Assembly (NCBI RefSeq): GCF_001613935.1 | Contig: NZ_LQCI01000004.1 | Span: 136,129-200,128 of the forward strand | Direction: 5' to 3' | DNA: 64,000 nucleotides | DNA from: Amycolatopsis regifaucium | GTDB taxonomy: Bacteria > Actinomycetota > Actinomycetes > Mycobacteriales > Pseudonocardiaceae | Part shown: in pieces, positions 45,501 through 52,253 of the stretch | Numbering within the stretch: the first letter of the stretch is position 1 | How the letters are laid out: each line of letters starts with the position of its first letter | Position numbers and translations under genes: made by a program | The notes under the pieces: model-generated | Databases searched by the model: none | What the model was told of the DNA's origin: nothing | What the model saw: only the letters and a program-made list of their open reading frames with translations

Positions 45501-46550
45501 TGGGAGTTCGGCGACGGCACCATCTCGACGCAGCCCGACCCGCGGCACACCTACCCGCGCACCGGGCTCTACACCGCGAAGCTGACCGTGACCTACGCGG
45601 ACGGCGAGACGGTGACCACGCGGAACTCGGTGAGCGTCGGTTGTCTCGTGGCGGATTCCGGTGCCACGGTCACCATCGGCGACACCGACACCGGGGTGAC
45701 CAACCGGAACGCCGGTGGCGGCTGCACGGTCGACGACATGATCGACGACGAGAGCACGTGGACCTCCCACGCCGGTTTCGTCAACCACGTCACCCAGGCC
45801 GTGAACCGGCTGGGCGATCTCGGGGTGCTGAACTCGGCCGAGTCGGACAAGATCAACGCCGCGGCCGCCGCGTCGCCCATCGGCAACCCGGGCGTCACCG
45901 GCTACGACGCGATCTACGACGGCACGCCCGCGTCGTTCCGCAATTGGTCGCAGGCACCGTCGGGGCAGTTCGCCATCCAGCCGGACGGGTCACTGCGACC
46001 GTCGGGCGGGCTGGGGATGCTGTGGTACTCGGCGCGGCAGTTCGGCAACTTCTCGGTGAAGCTGCAGTTCAAGGACATCGCGCCGACCGGAAGCGCGAAC
46101 AGCGGCGTGTTCGTCCGGTTCCCGGACCCGCGCACTCCGCTGGAGCAGCGTCCGCCGGGCAGCTGCGGCACTGTCGGTTCCGCGAGGACGTCGCAGGCCT
46201 GGGTCGCGATCTACTGTGGACACGAGGTCCAGCTGTACGACGGGGCCACCGGTGAGCCGCAGAAGACCGGGTCGATCTACAACTTCGACCCGCGGCCGCT
46301 GGACCAGGCGGGTGTGAAGCCGAAGGGGACCTGGAACGAGTACGAGGTCAAGGTCGTCGGCCAGAAGTACACGATCATCCGCAACGGCGTCGTGATCAAC
46401 GAGTTCGAGAACGCGCCGGGGATCAACTCGTCGCGGGCCGGCGATCCGTCGACCGACTTCCGGCAGTTCGTCAGCGGGTTCATCGGTCTGCAGAACCACG
46501 GTGACAACGACCTGATGGAGTTCCGCAACATCCGGGTGCGGCAGCTGTAG
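42585..46550 (+). CDS. Secreted ThuA (split by F5/8C) / PQQ-type dehydrogenase / PKD / DUF1080 protein
   Basis: This 1321-aa giant starts at TTG 42585, chosen because AAAGGAG lies just upstream and the signal peptide (about 1-40, ending AEA) begins there. The first half of a ThuA domain (VNVLVFHGTAAD, GGGFLGLSDAAR) is interrupted by a discoidin/F5-8C-like domain (about 155-290; KWLTFSPTGWVAYKM, SWTLQGSNDG) and resumes at WVRTDRWLNWEVNP to GRSFYTGMGRTEASY. A sorbosone-dehydrogenase-like propeller follows (about 430-940), then PKD (about 950-1018), an 80-residue GCTVDDMIDDES module, and a C-terminal DUF1080 domain (about 1105-1321), a fold tied to 3-keto-glycoside hydrolysis. One chain thus combines sugar oxidation with cleavage of a keto-glycoside. 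Confidence 0.91.
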   Translation: MRRIFSQRRLRRRSLAALAVGAVVTSGLPLAIAPVAAEAATNVPVNVLVFHGTAADQKDPVLRATDAIASLGQANGISVSSSSDPAVFTEANLAKYRGVVFLSAQGITLNRDQETSLQNYMKAGGGFLGLSDAARAQDGSQWFSGLIGARPVGARPTPEAVASVTASAENPPNETKEKLTDNNENTKWLTFSPTGWVAYKMAAPVAVSSYDLVSANDFPGRDPKSWTLQGSNDGTTWTDLDTRAGETFADRFVSRKFTFANTTAYANYRLNITANAGDPLIQLADFKLYKDNSTTPPPPESAPAEATVDVLDKANPATAGLPQKWVRTDRWLNWEVNPVGTVHTVAQVEESTYKPGVGANGAFHPISWCRDYDGGRSFYTGMGRTEASYGEAQFRGHLLGALKWTTGMVRGDCKAGIAANYKVERLTGINQPGQLDQMGEPHGLTIAPNGRVFYIGRAACAGNVVPAPNDWTNPEIGAGCGTIHQWDPVTKKPKLLTTLKVMGNRGSGDELVKNEEGLLGLVLDPKFSENGWMYAYWMPHASVDIDKRIGKRTVSRFTYDLKNQTLDQATRKDLLSWDVQVHSCCHAGGGMDFDSGGNLYIGSGDSNSSQGSNGYSGNNWTQDYKGVSFQDARRTAGNTNDLNGKILRIHPEPDGTYTNPAGNLFPEANDPGNKTRPEIYVMGVRNISRLQVDKKTNWLTAAWVGPDATSPSPELGPAKYETATVITEAGNHGWPYCMGNKQPYRDRSSTDAAVLTGWYDCDNPVNTSPRNTGLVNLPPIKKNMIWYAPDGGGPVFPNRPNSSVPTYNAAEATYTQPYLKGGGQAVMTGPTYHRELVNTNSGVAWPSYWNDKWFIGDQSNGQNRIAVTLDPNGVAKQDPPVFAETVRQIIPTGGGDTKLNQWMDAKFGPDGALYVLDYGGGFFTLTNNQKLLKISYTGGEATPSAAAASTMVQNKPLTAAFTGSKSGGVSYKWEFGDGTISTQPDPRHTYPRTGLYTAKLTVTYADGETVTTRNSVSVGCLVADSGATVTIGDTDTGVTNRNAGGGCTVDDMIDDESTWTSHAGFVNHVTQAVNRLGDLGVLNSAESDKINAAAAASPIGNPGVTGYDAIYDGTPASFRNWSQAPSGQFAIQPDGSLRPSGGLGMLWYSARQFGNFSVKLQFKDIAPTGSANSGVFVRFPDPRTPLEQRPPGSCGTVGSARTSQAWVAIYCGHEVQLYDGATGEPQKTGSIYNFDPRPLDQAGVKPKGTWNEYEVKVVGQKYTIIRNGVVINEFENAPGINSSRAGDPSTDFRQFVSGFIGLQNHGDNDLMEFRNIRVRQL

Positions 46551-46558
46551 CGCGAAAA

Positions 46559-46592
46559 CCGGCCGGGTGCGACCTCCCTCGCGCCCGGCCGG
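46559..46592 (+). terminator. Terminator hairpin
   Basis: CCGGCCGGGTGCG pairs with CGCGCCCGGCCGG (13 bp, one wobble) around an eight-base loop, nine bases after the giant gene stop and before the cupredoxin gene. Confidence 0.7.
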
Positions 46593-46619
46593 TCTCCCTG
46601 TACGGAAGGTTTCCCTGCG

Positions 46620-48503
46620 ATGTCCCCAAGAACCCTCGTCGTGGCCCTGGTGGCCGCGACGCTCGCACTGGCGGGCCTGGTGTTACCGGGCTCGTCCGCA
46701 CCCGCCGTCGCCGCAGCCGTCCAGACCCTGGAATGGACCGCGGGCGACAGCACCGACCACTACCTCAGCGCGCCGTCGACCGCGGTGGCCGGTGAGACCA
46801 CGATCGTCTTCAAGAACACCGAAGAGCTCGGCTCGACGATGTCGCACACGCTGACGTTCGACACCGAGACCCCGGGCTACAACCACGACGTCACCCTCAA
46901 CATCCTCGCCAACCCCTACGACGACAAGAACGGCGTGCACCAGGCCACGGTGACGCTGACCCCGGGCAAGTACCGCTACTACTGCACGATCCAGGGCCAC
47001 ACCAAGATGGTGGGCGAGTTCGTCGTCACCGACGGCGGCGGTGCCGACACCACGCCGCCGACGGTCACCGCGAACGTGACCGGCACCAAGGACACCGCCG
47101 GGAACTACGTCGGGTCCGCGACGGTGAACCTGGCCGCCACCGACAGCCAGTCCGGGGTGGACAAGGTCGAATACCAGCTCGACGGCGGCGCCTGGACCGC
47201 GTACACGGCGCCCGTGGTGGTCAGCGGCGTCGGCTCGCACATGGTCCACTATCGCGCCTCGGACAAGGCGGGCAACGTTTCCCGGGAAGAGATGGCGTCG
47301 TTCAGCGTCGTCACCGGCCAGCCAGGGGACACGACCCCGCCGACGGTGACCGCCGAGGTGACGGGGACCAAGGACGCTTCGGGCAACTACCTCGACACCG
47401 CCACCGTGAAGCTCACCGCGACCGACGCCGGCACCGGCGTCGACAAGGTCGAGTACAAAGTGGACGAAGGCGCGTGGACCGCGTACACCGCTCCGGTCGC
47501 GGTGTCCGCGCCGGGAATGCACATGGTCTCCTACCGTGCCTCGGATAAAGCGGGCAACGTCTCGCCGGAAGGTATGGCGCATTTCACGGTCGTCAGCAGC
47601 GACACGACCGCGCCGACAGTGACGTCCGAAGTGACGGGCACCAAGGACGCCGCGGGCGACTACGTCGGCAAGGCGACAGTGACCCTCACGGCCACCGACG
47701 CCGGTTCGGGTGTCGGCAAGGTCGAGTACAAATTGGACGGTGGCCCGTGGCTGACGTACTCGGCGCCGCTCGCGCTGACCGTCGTCGGCGCTCACACGGT
47801 GAACTACCGCGCCACCGACAAGGCGGGCAACGTCTCGGCGGAGGGCGCGGCGACGTTCACCATCGTCGCGGGCGGCGACAGCACCGCGCCGGTCGTTTCC
47901 GTGGTGGTGAGCGGTGATCTGGACGGAAGCTGGTCCTACATCGAGGACGCGACGGTCAACCTGACCGCGACCGACACCGGGTCCGGTGTGGACAAGGTCG
48001 AGTACAAACTGGACGGTGGGCCCTGGACGGTCTACACCGCGCCGGTGAAGGTGACCGTGCTCGGCACGCACACGCTGACCTACCGCGCGTCGGACAAGGC
48101 GGGCAACGTCTCGGCGGAGCAGGGCGGCGCGTTCACCATCGTCGCCGCGCCGCCGGGTCCGGACGCGTGCCCGGACTCCGACCTCCGGGACACCGTGATC
48201 CTCGGCTCGGCCGACAGCCAGGTCGAGAACCGCGACACCGGCAACGGCTGCACGATCAACGACGTGCTCGACGACGAGTCGGACTACTCGTCGAACGACC
48301 AGTTCGTGACCTACGTCAGCGCGGTGACACAGGAACTACTCGACCGCGAGGTCGTCTCGTCCGATGAGCGGAACCTGATCGTGACGGCGGCGATCGAGTC
48401 CGGGATCGGCGGCTCCACCGCCGAGCCCGAGCCGCAGAAGAGGCCGGAGACGAAGAACCCCGGCATGAAGAAGGTCGTGAAGACGCCGATCCGGGACGTC
48501 TGA
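46620..48503 (+). CDS. Secreted plastocyanin-like protein with four OmpL47-type repeats
   Basis: This is a 627-aa exported protein. The signal peptide covers about 1-33. Residues about 35-140 are a cupredoxin domain with a type 1 copper site: His in TMSHTLTF, then YYCTIQGHTKMVGEF giving Cys, His and Met. Four tandem repeats of about 92 residues follow (about 145-514), each with GVDKVEYKLDGGAW and HTVNYRATDKAGNVS signatures, the OmpL47-type beta-sandwich. The C-terminus (about 515-600) is a module, GCTINDVLDDES, shared with the DUF1080-containing giant. It may carry electrons between secreted dehydrogenases and the multicopper oxidase, held in the wall by its repeats; that is inferred. Confidence 0.9.
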   Translation: MSPRTLVVALVAATLALAGLVLPGSSAPAVAAAVQTLEWTAGDSTDHYLSAPSTAVAGETTIVFKNTEELGSTMSHTLTFDTETPGYNHDVTLNILANPYDDKNGVHQATVTLTPGKYRYYCTIQGHTKMVGEFVVTDGGGADTTPPTVTANVTGTKDTAGNYVGSATVNLAATDSQSGVDKVEYQLDGGAWTAYTAPVVVSGVGSHMVHYRASDKAGNVSREEMASFSVVTGQPGDTTPPTVTAEVTGTKDASGNYLDTATVKLTATDAGTGVDKVEYKVDEGAWTAYTAPVAVSAPGMHMVSYRASDKAGNVSPEGMAHFTVVSSDTTAPTVTSEVTGTKDAAGDYVGKATVTLTATDAGSGVGKVEYKLDGGPWLTYSAPLALTVVGAHTVNYRATDKAGNVSAEGAATFTIVAGGDSTAPVVSVVVSGDLDGSWSYIEDATVNLTATDTGSGVDKVEYKLDGGPWTVYTAPVKVTVLGTHTLTYRASDKAGNVSAEQGGAFTIVAAPPGPDACPDSDLRDTVILGSADSQVENRDTGNGCTINDVLDDESDYSSNDQFVTYVSAVTQELLDREVVSSDERNLIVTAAIESGIGGSTAEPEPQKRPETKNPGMKKVVKTPIRDV

Positions 48504-48516
48504 GCGGCTCCTCGTA

Positions 48517-48571
48517 GCGCGTGAAGGCCTCCTTCCCTCTGCTCAGCCGAGGGAAGGGGGCCTTCACGCGC
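48517..48571. repeat. 55-bp palindrome (GAAGG-core family, copy 2)
   Basis: Arms of 23 bp (48517-48539 and 48549-48571) pair with a single wobble around a nine-base loop; the arm contains GTGAAGGCCTCCTTCCCTC. It begins 14 bases after the cupredoxin gene stop and may serve as its terminator. Confidence 0.8.
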
Positions 48572-48577
48572 AAGGCG

Positions 48578-48604
48578 CGTTACCTTTTCCGTGCGGCGCT
48601 CGTC
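48578..48604 (+). promoter_or_regulatory. Candidate ECF41 promoter of the sigma gene
   Basis: CGTTACC, then exactly 16 bases, then CGTC (48601-48604), 37 bases before the sigma factor ATG. The known ECF41 consensus is TGTCACA-N16-CGTC. The same GTTACC-N16-CGTC pattern recurs before the partner gene at 49472. Confidence 0.6.
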
Positions 48605-48641
48605 ATGTCCATGACGGATCGGGCGCGAGAAAGGTAACGAC

Positions 48642-49505
48642 ATGACCGGCGAAGCCCTGGCCAGCGCGTTCGAGGAGCAGCGCGGGCGCCTGGTGGCGGT
48701 GGCACACCGGATGCTCGGCTCGCGCGCCGACGCCGAGGACGCCGTCCAGGAGGCCTGGCTGCGGCTGGCCCGGCAGGACGCCGACACGATCGGCAATCTC
48801 TCCGGCTGGCTGACCACGGTCGTCGGGCGCGTCTGCATCGACGTCCTGCGCTCCCGCAAGACCCGCCCCGAGGATTCGTACGACGAGCCGCCCGAGCCGC
48901 TGGTGATCGAGGACTCGCTGGAAGAAGACGCGATGCTCGCCGAGTCGGTCGGGGTGGCGTTGCTCGTGGTGCTGGACACCCTCGGTCCCGCCGAGCGGCT
49001 GGCGTTCGTCCTGCACGATCTGTTCGCCGTCCCGTTCACCGAGGTCGGCGAGATCCTCGGCAAATCCCCGGACGCCGCCAAAATGCTCGCCAGCCGCGCG
49101 CGCCGGAAGGTGCAGGGACGGCGTCCGGCCGACGAGTCGTCGCAGCGTGCCGTGGTCGAAGCGTTCCTGGCGGCCGCGCGCGAAGGGGACTTCGACGGAC
49201 TGATCGAGCTGCTCCACCCCGACGTGACCTGGCGTTCGCAGACGAGGCACGGCGAGGTCGTGCGGCTGGGCGCGGCCGAGGTGGCCACGCGCGTCCAGCG
49301 CGGGGCGCGCGCCGCTGTCACCACGCGTGCCGCGCTGGTCGACGGGAAGCCGGGGGTCGTGTCGTGGAGCAGGACCGGCAAGCTGCTGGGCGTGATGTCG
49401 TGCACCGTCGTCGACGGCCGCATCGCCGGAATCGACTCCGTGAGTGATCCACGTCGCCTCGCGGCCATGGGTGTTACCTCTTGGGAGCCCTCCTCGTCGA
49501 AGTAA
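48642..49505 (+). CDS. sigJ: ECF41/SigJ-type RNA polymerase sigma factor
   Basis: A 287-aa extracytoplasmic-function sigma factor with a C-terminal SnoaL-like extension, as in ECF41. Region 2 is AHRMLGSRADAEDAVQEAWLRLAR (in pieces, about 17-45) and region 4 is ERLAFVLHDLFAVPFTEVGEILGKSPDAAKMLASRARRKV (about 125-165). The linker has PPEPLVI where ECF41 proteins have a WLPEP motif. The extension (about 170-287) ends in SVSDPRRLAAMG, matching the NPDKL position. In ECF41 this extension replaces a separate anti-sigma factor. It is followed by a carboxymuconolactone-decarboxylase-like gene, the standard partner, and both have matching candidate promoters. Confidence 0.92.
   Translation: MTGEALASAFEEQRGRLVAVAHRMLGSRADAEDAVQEAWLRLARQDADTIGNLSGWLTTVVGRVCIDVLRSRKTRPEDSYDEPPEPLVIEDSLEEDAMLAESVGVALLVVLDTLGPAERLAFVLHDLFAVPFTEVGEILGKSPDAAKMLASRARRKVQGRRPADESSQRAVVEAFLAAAREGDFDGLIELLHPDVTWRSQTRHGEVVRLGAAEVATRVQRGARAAVTTRAALVDGKPGVVSWSRTGKLLGVMSCTVVDGRIAGIDSVSDPRRLAAMGVTSWEPSSSK
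49472..49498 (+). promoter_or_regulatory. Candidate ECF41 promoter of the CMD-like gene
   Basis: TGTTACC (49472-49478), 16 bases, CGTC (49495-49498), inside the 3' end of the sigma gene and 37 bases before the partner gene start. Spacing and both boxes match the site before the sigma gene. Confidence 0.65.
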
Positions 49506-49534
49506 GTGAACACCGACGAGAAGGAGAAAATCCC

Positions 49535-50008
49535 ATGCAGGCAAGGCTGGAAGTCTTCAAGACCGCTCTCGCGCCGAAGCTCGTGAAGCATCTCGCGGCG
49601 GCCGGAAGGCTCCTCGAAAGCAGCGAAATCCCCGCCACGACAAGGGAACTGGTGAACATCCGGGCCAGCCAGATCAACGGGTGCGCGGGCTGCCTGGACA
49701 TGCACACCAAGGACGCCGCGGCGGCGGGGGAGACCACCGTCCGGTTGAACCTGGTCGCGTGCTGGCGCGAGGCGACGGTCTTCACCGAGGCCGAGCGCGC
49801 CGCACTGGAACTCACCGAGGCGGGTTGCCGCATCGCCGACAGCGCCGGGGTCAGCGACGAGGTGTGGGAGTCCGCCGCCAAGCACTACGACGACGAACAG
49901 CTCCTGGCCTTGACGATGCAGATCGCGCTCATCAACGCCTTCAACCGGCTGAACGTCATCACCCGGCAGCCGGCGGGGGACTACACGCCCGGCCAGTTCG
50001 CGCACTGA
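49535..50008 (+). CDS. Carboxymuconolactone decarboxylase/AhpD-like protein
   Basis: The 157-aa helical protein has the AhpD-type redox motif: RELVNIRASQINGCAGCLDMHTKDA, with the CxxC and downstream His of alkylhydroperoxidase-like members. It is the oxidoreductase-type partner typically encoded beside ECF41 sigma factors. The ATG has AAGGAG upstream; a longer frame that overlaps the sigma gene is rejected. Its candidate promoter indicates direct control by that sigma factor, perhaps in an oxidative or envelope stress response. Confidence 0.93.
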   Translation: MQARLEVFKTALAPKLVKHLAAAGRLLESSEIPATTRELVNIRASQINGCAGCLDMHTKDAAAAGETTVRLNLVACWREATVFTEAERAALELTEAGCRIADSAGVSDEVWESAAKHYDDEQLLALTMQIALINAFNRLNVITRQPAGDYTPGQFAH

Positions 50009-50016
50009 AACACCGG

Positions 50017-50075
50017 AAGTACATGAAGGCCCCCATCCTTGCGCCTGGGTACAGGATGGGGGCCTTCATGTACTT
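50017..50075. repeat. 59-bp perfect palindrome (GAAGG-core family, copy 3)
   Basis: Perfect 23-bp arms (50017-50039 and 50053-50075) with a 13-base loop; the arm includes TACATGAAGGCCCCCATCC. It separates the convergent CMD-like and BCCT genes and probably terminates both. Confidence 0.82.
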
Positions 50076-50081
50076 GCGAGC

Positions 50082-51830
50082 TCAGGAGCGCTGTTTCGCC
50101 CGCCCGAGGATGCGGCGGCGTCCACCGGCGCTGTTGGTGCGTTCCTCGTGGAGTTCCTTCAGCGACAGCATCATCGCGTCTTCCTGCTTCATCAGCGGGT
50201 CGTTGCGCAGATCCTTCCAGACCGACACGCACAACCCGACCATCACGAACACGAACGGCACCGCGATCAGGATGGTGAGATTCTGCAGACCGGTCAGCGC
50301 CTTGTCCCCGCCGACCAGCAGCATCACCGCCGCGACGGCGCCCATCAGCACACCCCAGAAGATGACGACGTTCTTCTTCGGATGCACGCTTCCGCGCTGG
50401 GACAAGGTGCCCATCACCACCGACGCCGCGTCCGCGCCGGAGACGAAGAAAATGGACACCAGGATCATCACCAGGACCGCGATCGGGATGAACCACGGCA
50501 GTGTCTCGAGCAGTTCGAACGTCGCCGACTGGGCACTGCCCGCGCCCGCGATGTCGGTACCTGCCCGCTGCCTGCTGATCGCCGCGCCGCCGAAGATCGC
50601 GAACCAGATCAGGCTCACCACGCTCGGGATCGCGATGACGCCGAAGATGAACTGGCGGATCGTGCGGCCGCGGGAGATCCGCGCGATGAACATGCCGACG
50701 AAGGGCGTCCACGAGATCCACCACGCCCAGTAGAAGACCGTCCAGCCGCCGAGCCAGGTCTGCATCTCGTTGCCGCCGGTCATCCCGGTCCGGCCGGACA
50801 TCTCCGCCAGCTCACGGAAGTAGTCGCCGATCGCGCCGGGCACGATGTTGAGGATCAGCACGGTCGGCCCGACCACCAGCACGAACACCGCGAGCACCGC
50901 GGCGAGCACCATGTTGATGTTGGACAGCCACTGGATCCCCTTGGCCACGCCGGAAACCGCCGAAGCGATGAACGCGATGGTGAGGATCGCGATGATCGCG
51001 ACCAGCAGGCCCTTGCCGGGGTTGTCGATCCAGCCGACGGCACCGAGGCCGCCGCCGACCTGGAGCGCGCCGAGACCGAGGGAGGCGGCCGAACCGAACA
51101 ACGTGGCGAAGATCGCCATGATGTCGATCGCCTTGCCCAGCGGGCCTTCGGTGCGCCGCTTGCCGATCAGCGGGGCGAACACCGAACTAATCAGCTGGGT
51201 GCGGCCCTTCCGGAAGGTGCTGTAGGCGATCGCGAGACCGACGACGGCGTAGATCGCCCACGGGTGCACGGTCCAGTGGAACAGCGTCGTGGCCATCGCG
51301 GTGTGGACGGCTTCGTCGGAATTCGGGGCCGCGGTGCCCGGTGGCGGGCTCGCGAGGTGGGAGACCGGCTCGTACACACCGAAGAACATCAGGCCGATGC
51401 CCATCCCGGCGCTGAACATCATCGCGATCCACGACGACGTCCGGAATTCGGGAAGTTCCTTGTCCCCGCCGAGGGGGATCCGGCCGTAGCGGCTTATGGC
51501 CAGACAGACCGCGAAGAGCACGAAACCGCTCGCGGTGAGGACGAAAGCCCAACCGCCATAAGGGATCACGGCGTCGTTGAGGAGGGTCGACGCGACTTTC
51601 GCGAGGTTCTCCGGCGCGAGCACGCCCCAAAGGATGATCGCGAGCGCGAGGGCCGCCGCCACACCGAAAACGGTGCGGTCGGTCGTGGCGGGTCGGTCGG
51701 CGGCGAGATCGAGAGGGACGTGCTCATCGGGCGGGTGCCCCGGACCCGTCGTATCCGGTGCGTGTGCGAGGTCGGTCGCGGTCTCCGCGAGGACCTCTTC
51801 TTCCGCTTGTTTCCCGTCCTGCGAACTCAT
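50082..51830 (-). CDS. BCCT-family betaine/choline/carnitine transporter
   Basis: This is a 582-aa secondary transporter with 12 predicted membrane helices. A hydrophilic acidic N-terminal tail of about 60 residues and a basic C-terminal tail (RRRILGRAKQRS) flank the core, as in osmoregulated BetP, where the tails sense osmotic stress. The family hot spots are present: MMFSAGMGIGLMFFGVYEP (Gly-rich third helix), LFHWTVHPWAIYAVVGLAIAY (Trp box), and WTVFYWAWWISWTPFVGMFIARISRGRTIRQF with the aromatic substrate cage. It imports a compatible solute with Na+ or H+. ATG 51830 is preferred to a TTG six bases upstream. Confidence 0.93.
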   Translation of the reverse strand: MSSQDGKQAEEEVLAETATDLAHAPDTTGPGHPPDEHVPLDLAADRPATTDRTVFGVAAALALAIILWGVLAPENLAKVASTLLNDAVIPYGGWAFVLTASGFVLFAVCLAISRYGRIPLGGDKELPEFRTSSWIAMMFSAGMGIGLMFFGVYEPVSHLASPPPGTAAPNSDEAVHTAMATTLFHWTVHPWAIYAVVGLAIAYSTFRKGRTQLISSVFAPLIGKRRTEGPLGKAIDIMAIFATLFGSAASLGLGALQVGGGLGAVGWIDNPGKGLLVAIIAILTIAFIASAVSGVAKGIQWLSNINMVLAAVLAVFVLVVGPTVLILNIVPGAIGDYFRELAEMSGRTGMTGGNEMQTWLGGWTVFYWAWWISWTPFVGMFIARISRGRTIRQFIFGVIAIPSVVSLIWFAIFGGAAISRQRAGTDIAGAGSAQSATFELLETLPWFIPIAVLVMILVSIFFVSGADAASVVMGTLSQRGSVHPKKNVVIFWGVLMGAVAAVMLLVGGDKALTGLQNLTILIAVPFVFVMVGLCVSVWKDLRNDPLMKQEDAMMLSLKELHEERTNSAGGRRRILGRAKQRS

Positions 51831-52023
51831 GTTCAACCGCGCCGATGACAGCGCGCTCTCCTTCCGCCCGAGTCAACCCGTTTGCATCACCGCACCCTAA
51901 CCAGAAAACCGGTAACCGGCAGAAAATGCGGCAACTGAGGTTTAGACCCGTGATTGTGGCGCCGACCTCGGCGGATGCGGGGTCGGCGACGGCGGAGAAC
52001 GTGTCGCTCGTGACACCGTGAGT

Positions 52024-52167
52024 TCAGCTCGTGGCGCCACCTCGCCAGAAGGGCCGACCGATGGGGTCGCCGCCGGCGGCATCCGGGCGTCCCTGCCGGG
52101 CGTGGTTGCGCTGCAGGAGGTAGGTGACCAGGGCGAGGAGGGCGAGGGTGGCGATGAATGCGGTCAT
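52024..52167 (-). CDS. Tiny membrane protein, 47 aa
   Basis: A short frame reads MTAFIATLALLALVTYLLQRN, followed by a hydrophilic tail with GDPIGRPFWRGG. The first 18 residues are one clear transmembrane helix and the codons are strongly G/C-ending. There is no good Shine-Dalgarno sequence, so it may be leaderless. It lies between the BCCT and GlxA genes and is divergent from the latter, 86 bases away. Function unknown. Confidence 0.5.
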   Translation of the reverse strand: MTAFIATLALLALVTYLLQRNHARQGRPDAAGGDPIGRPFWRGGATS

Positions 52168-52191
52168 GGCGGTAAGTTTGCGCCACTCGAC

Positions 52192-52239
52192 ATCCTGCCA
52201 AAAGTGGCTGTTCTGTCGTTGTGCGTCAAAATCCTGCCA
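52192..52239 (+). promoter_or_regulatory. Direct repeats before GlxA-type regulator gene
   Basis: ATCCTGCCA occurs at 52192-52200 and again at 52231-52239, 39 bases apart, the second ending 14 bases before the ATG. The complement TGGCAGGAT is close to the AdpA consensus TGGCSNGWWY, so this may be an AraC/AdpA-type autoregulatory site. GCCA-AAAG-TGGC (52197-52208) is also a small dyad. Confidence 0.45.
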
Positions 52240-52253
52240 GCTATGCTCGCCGC

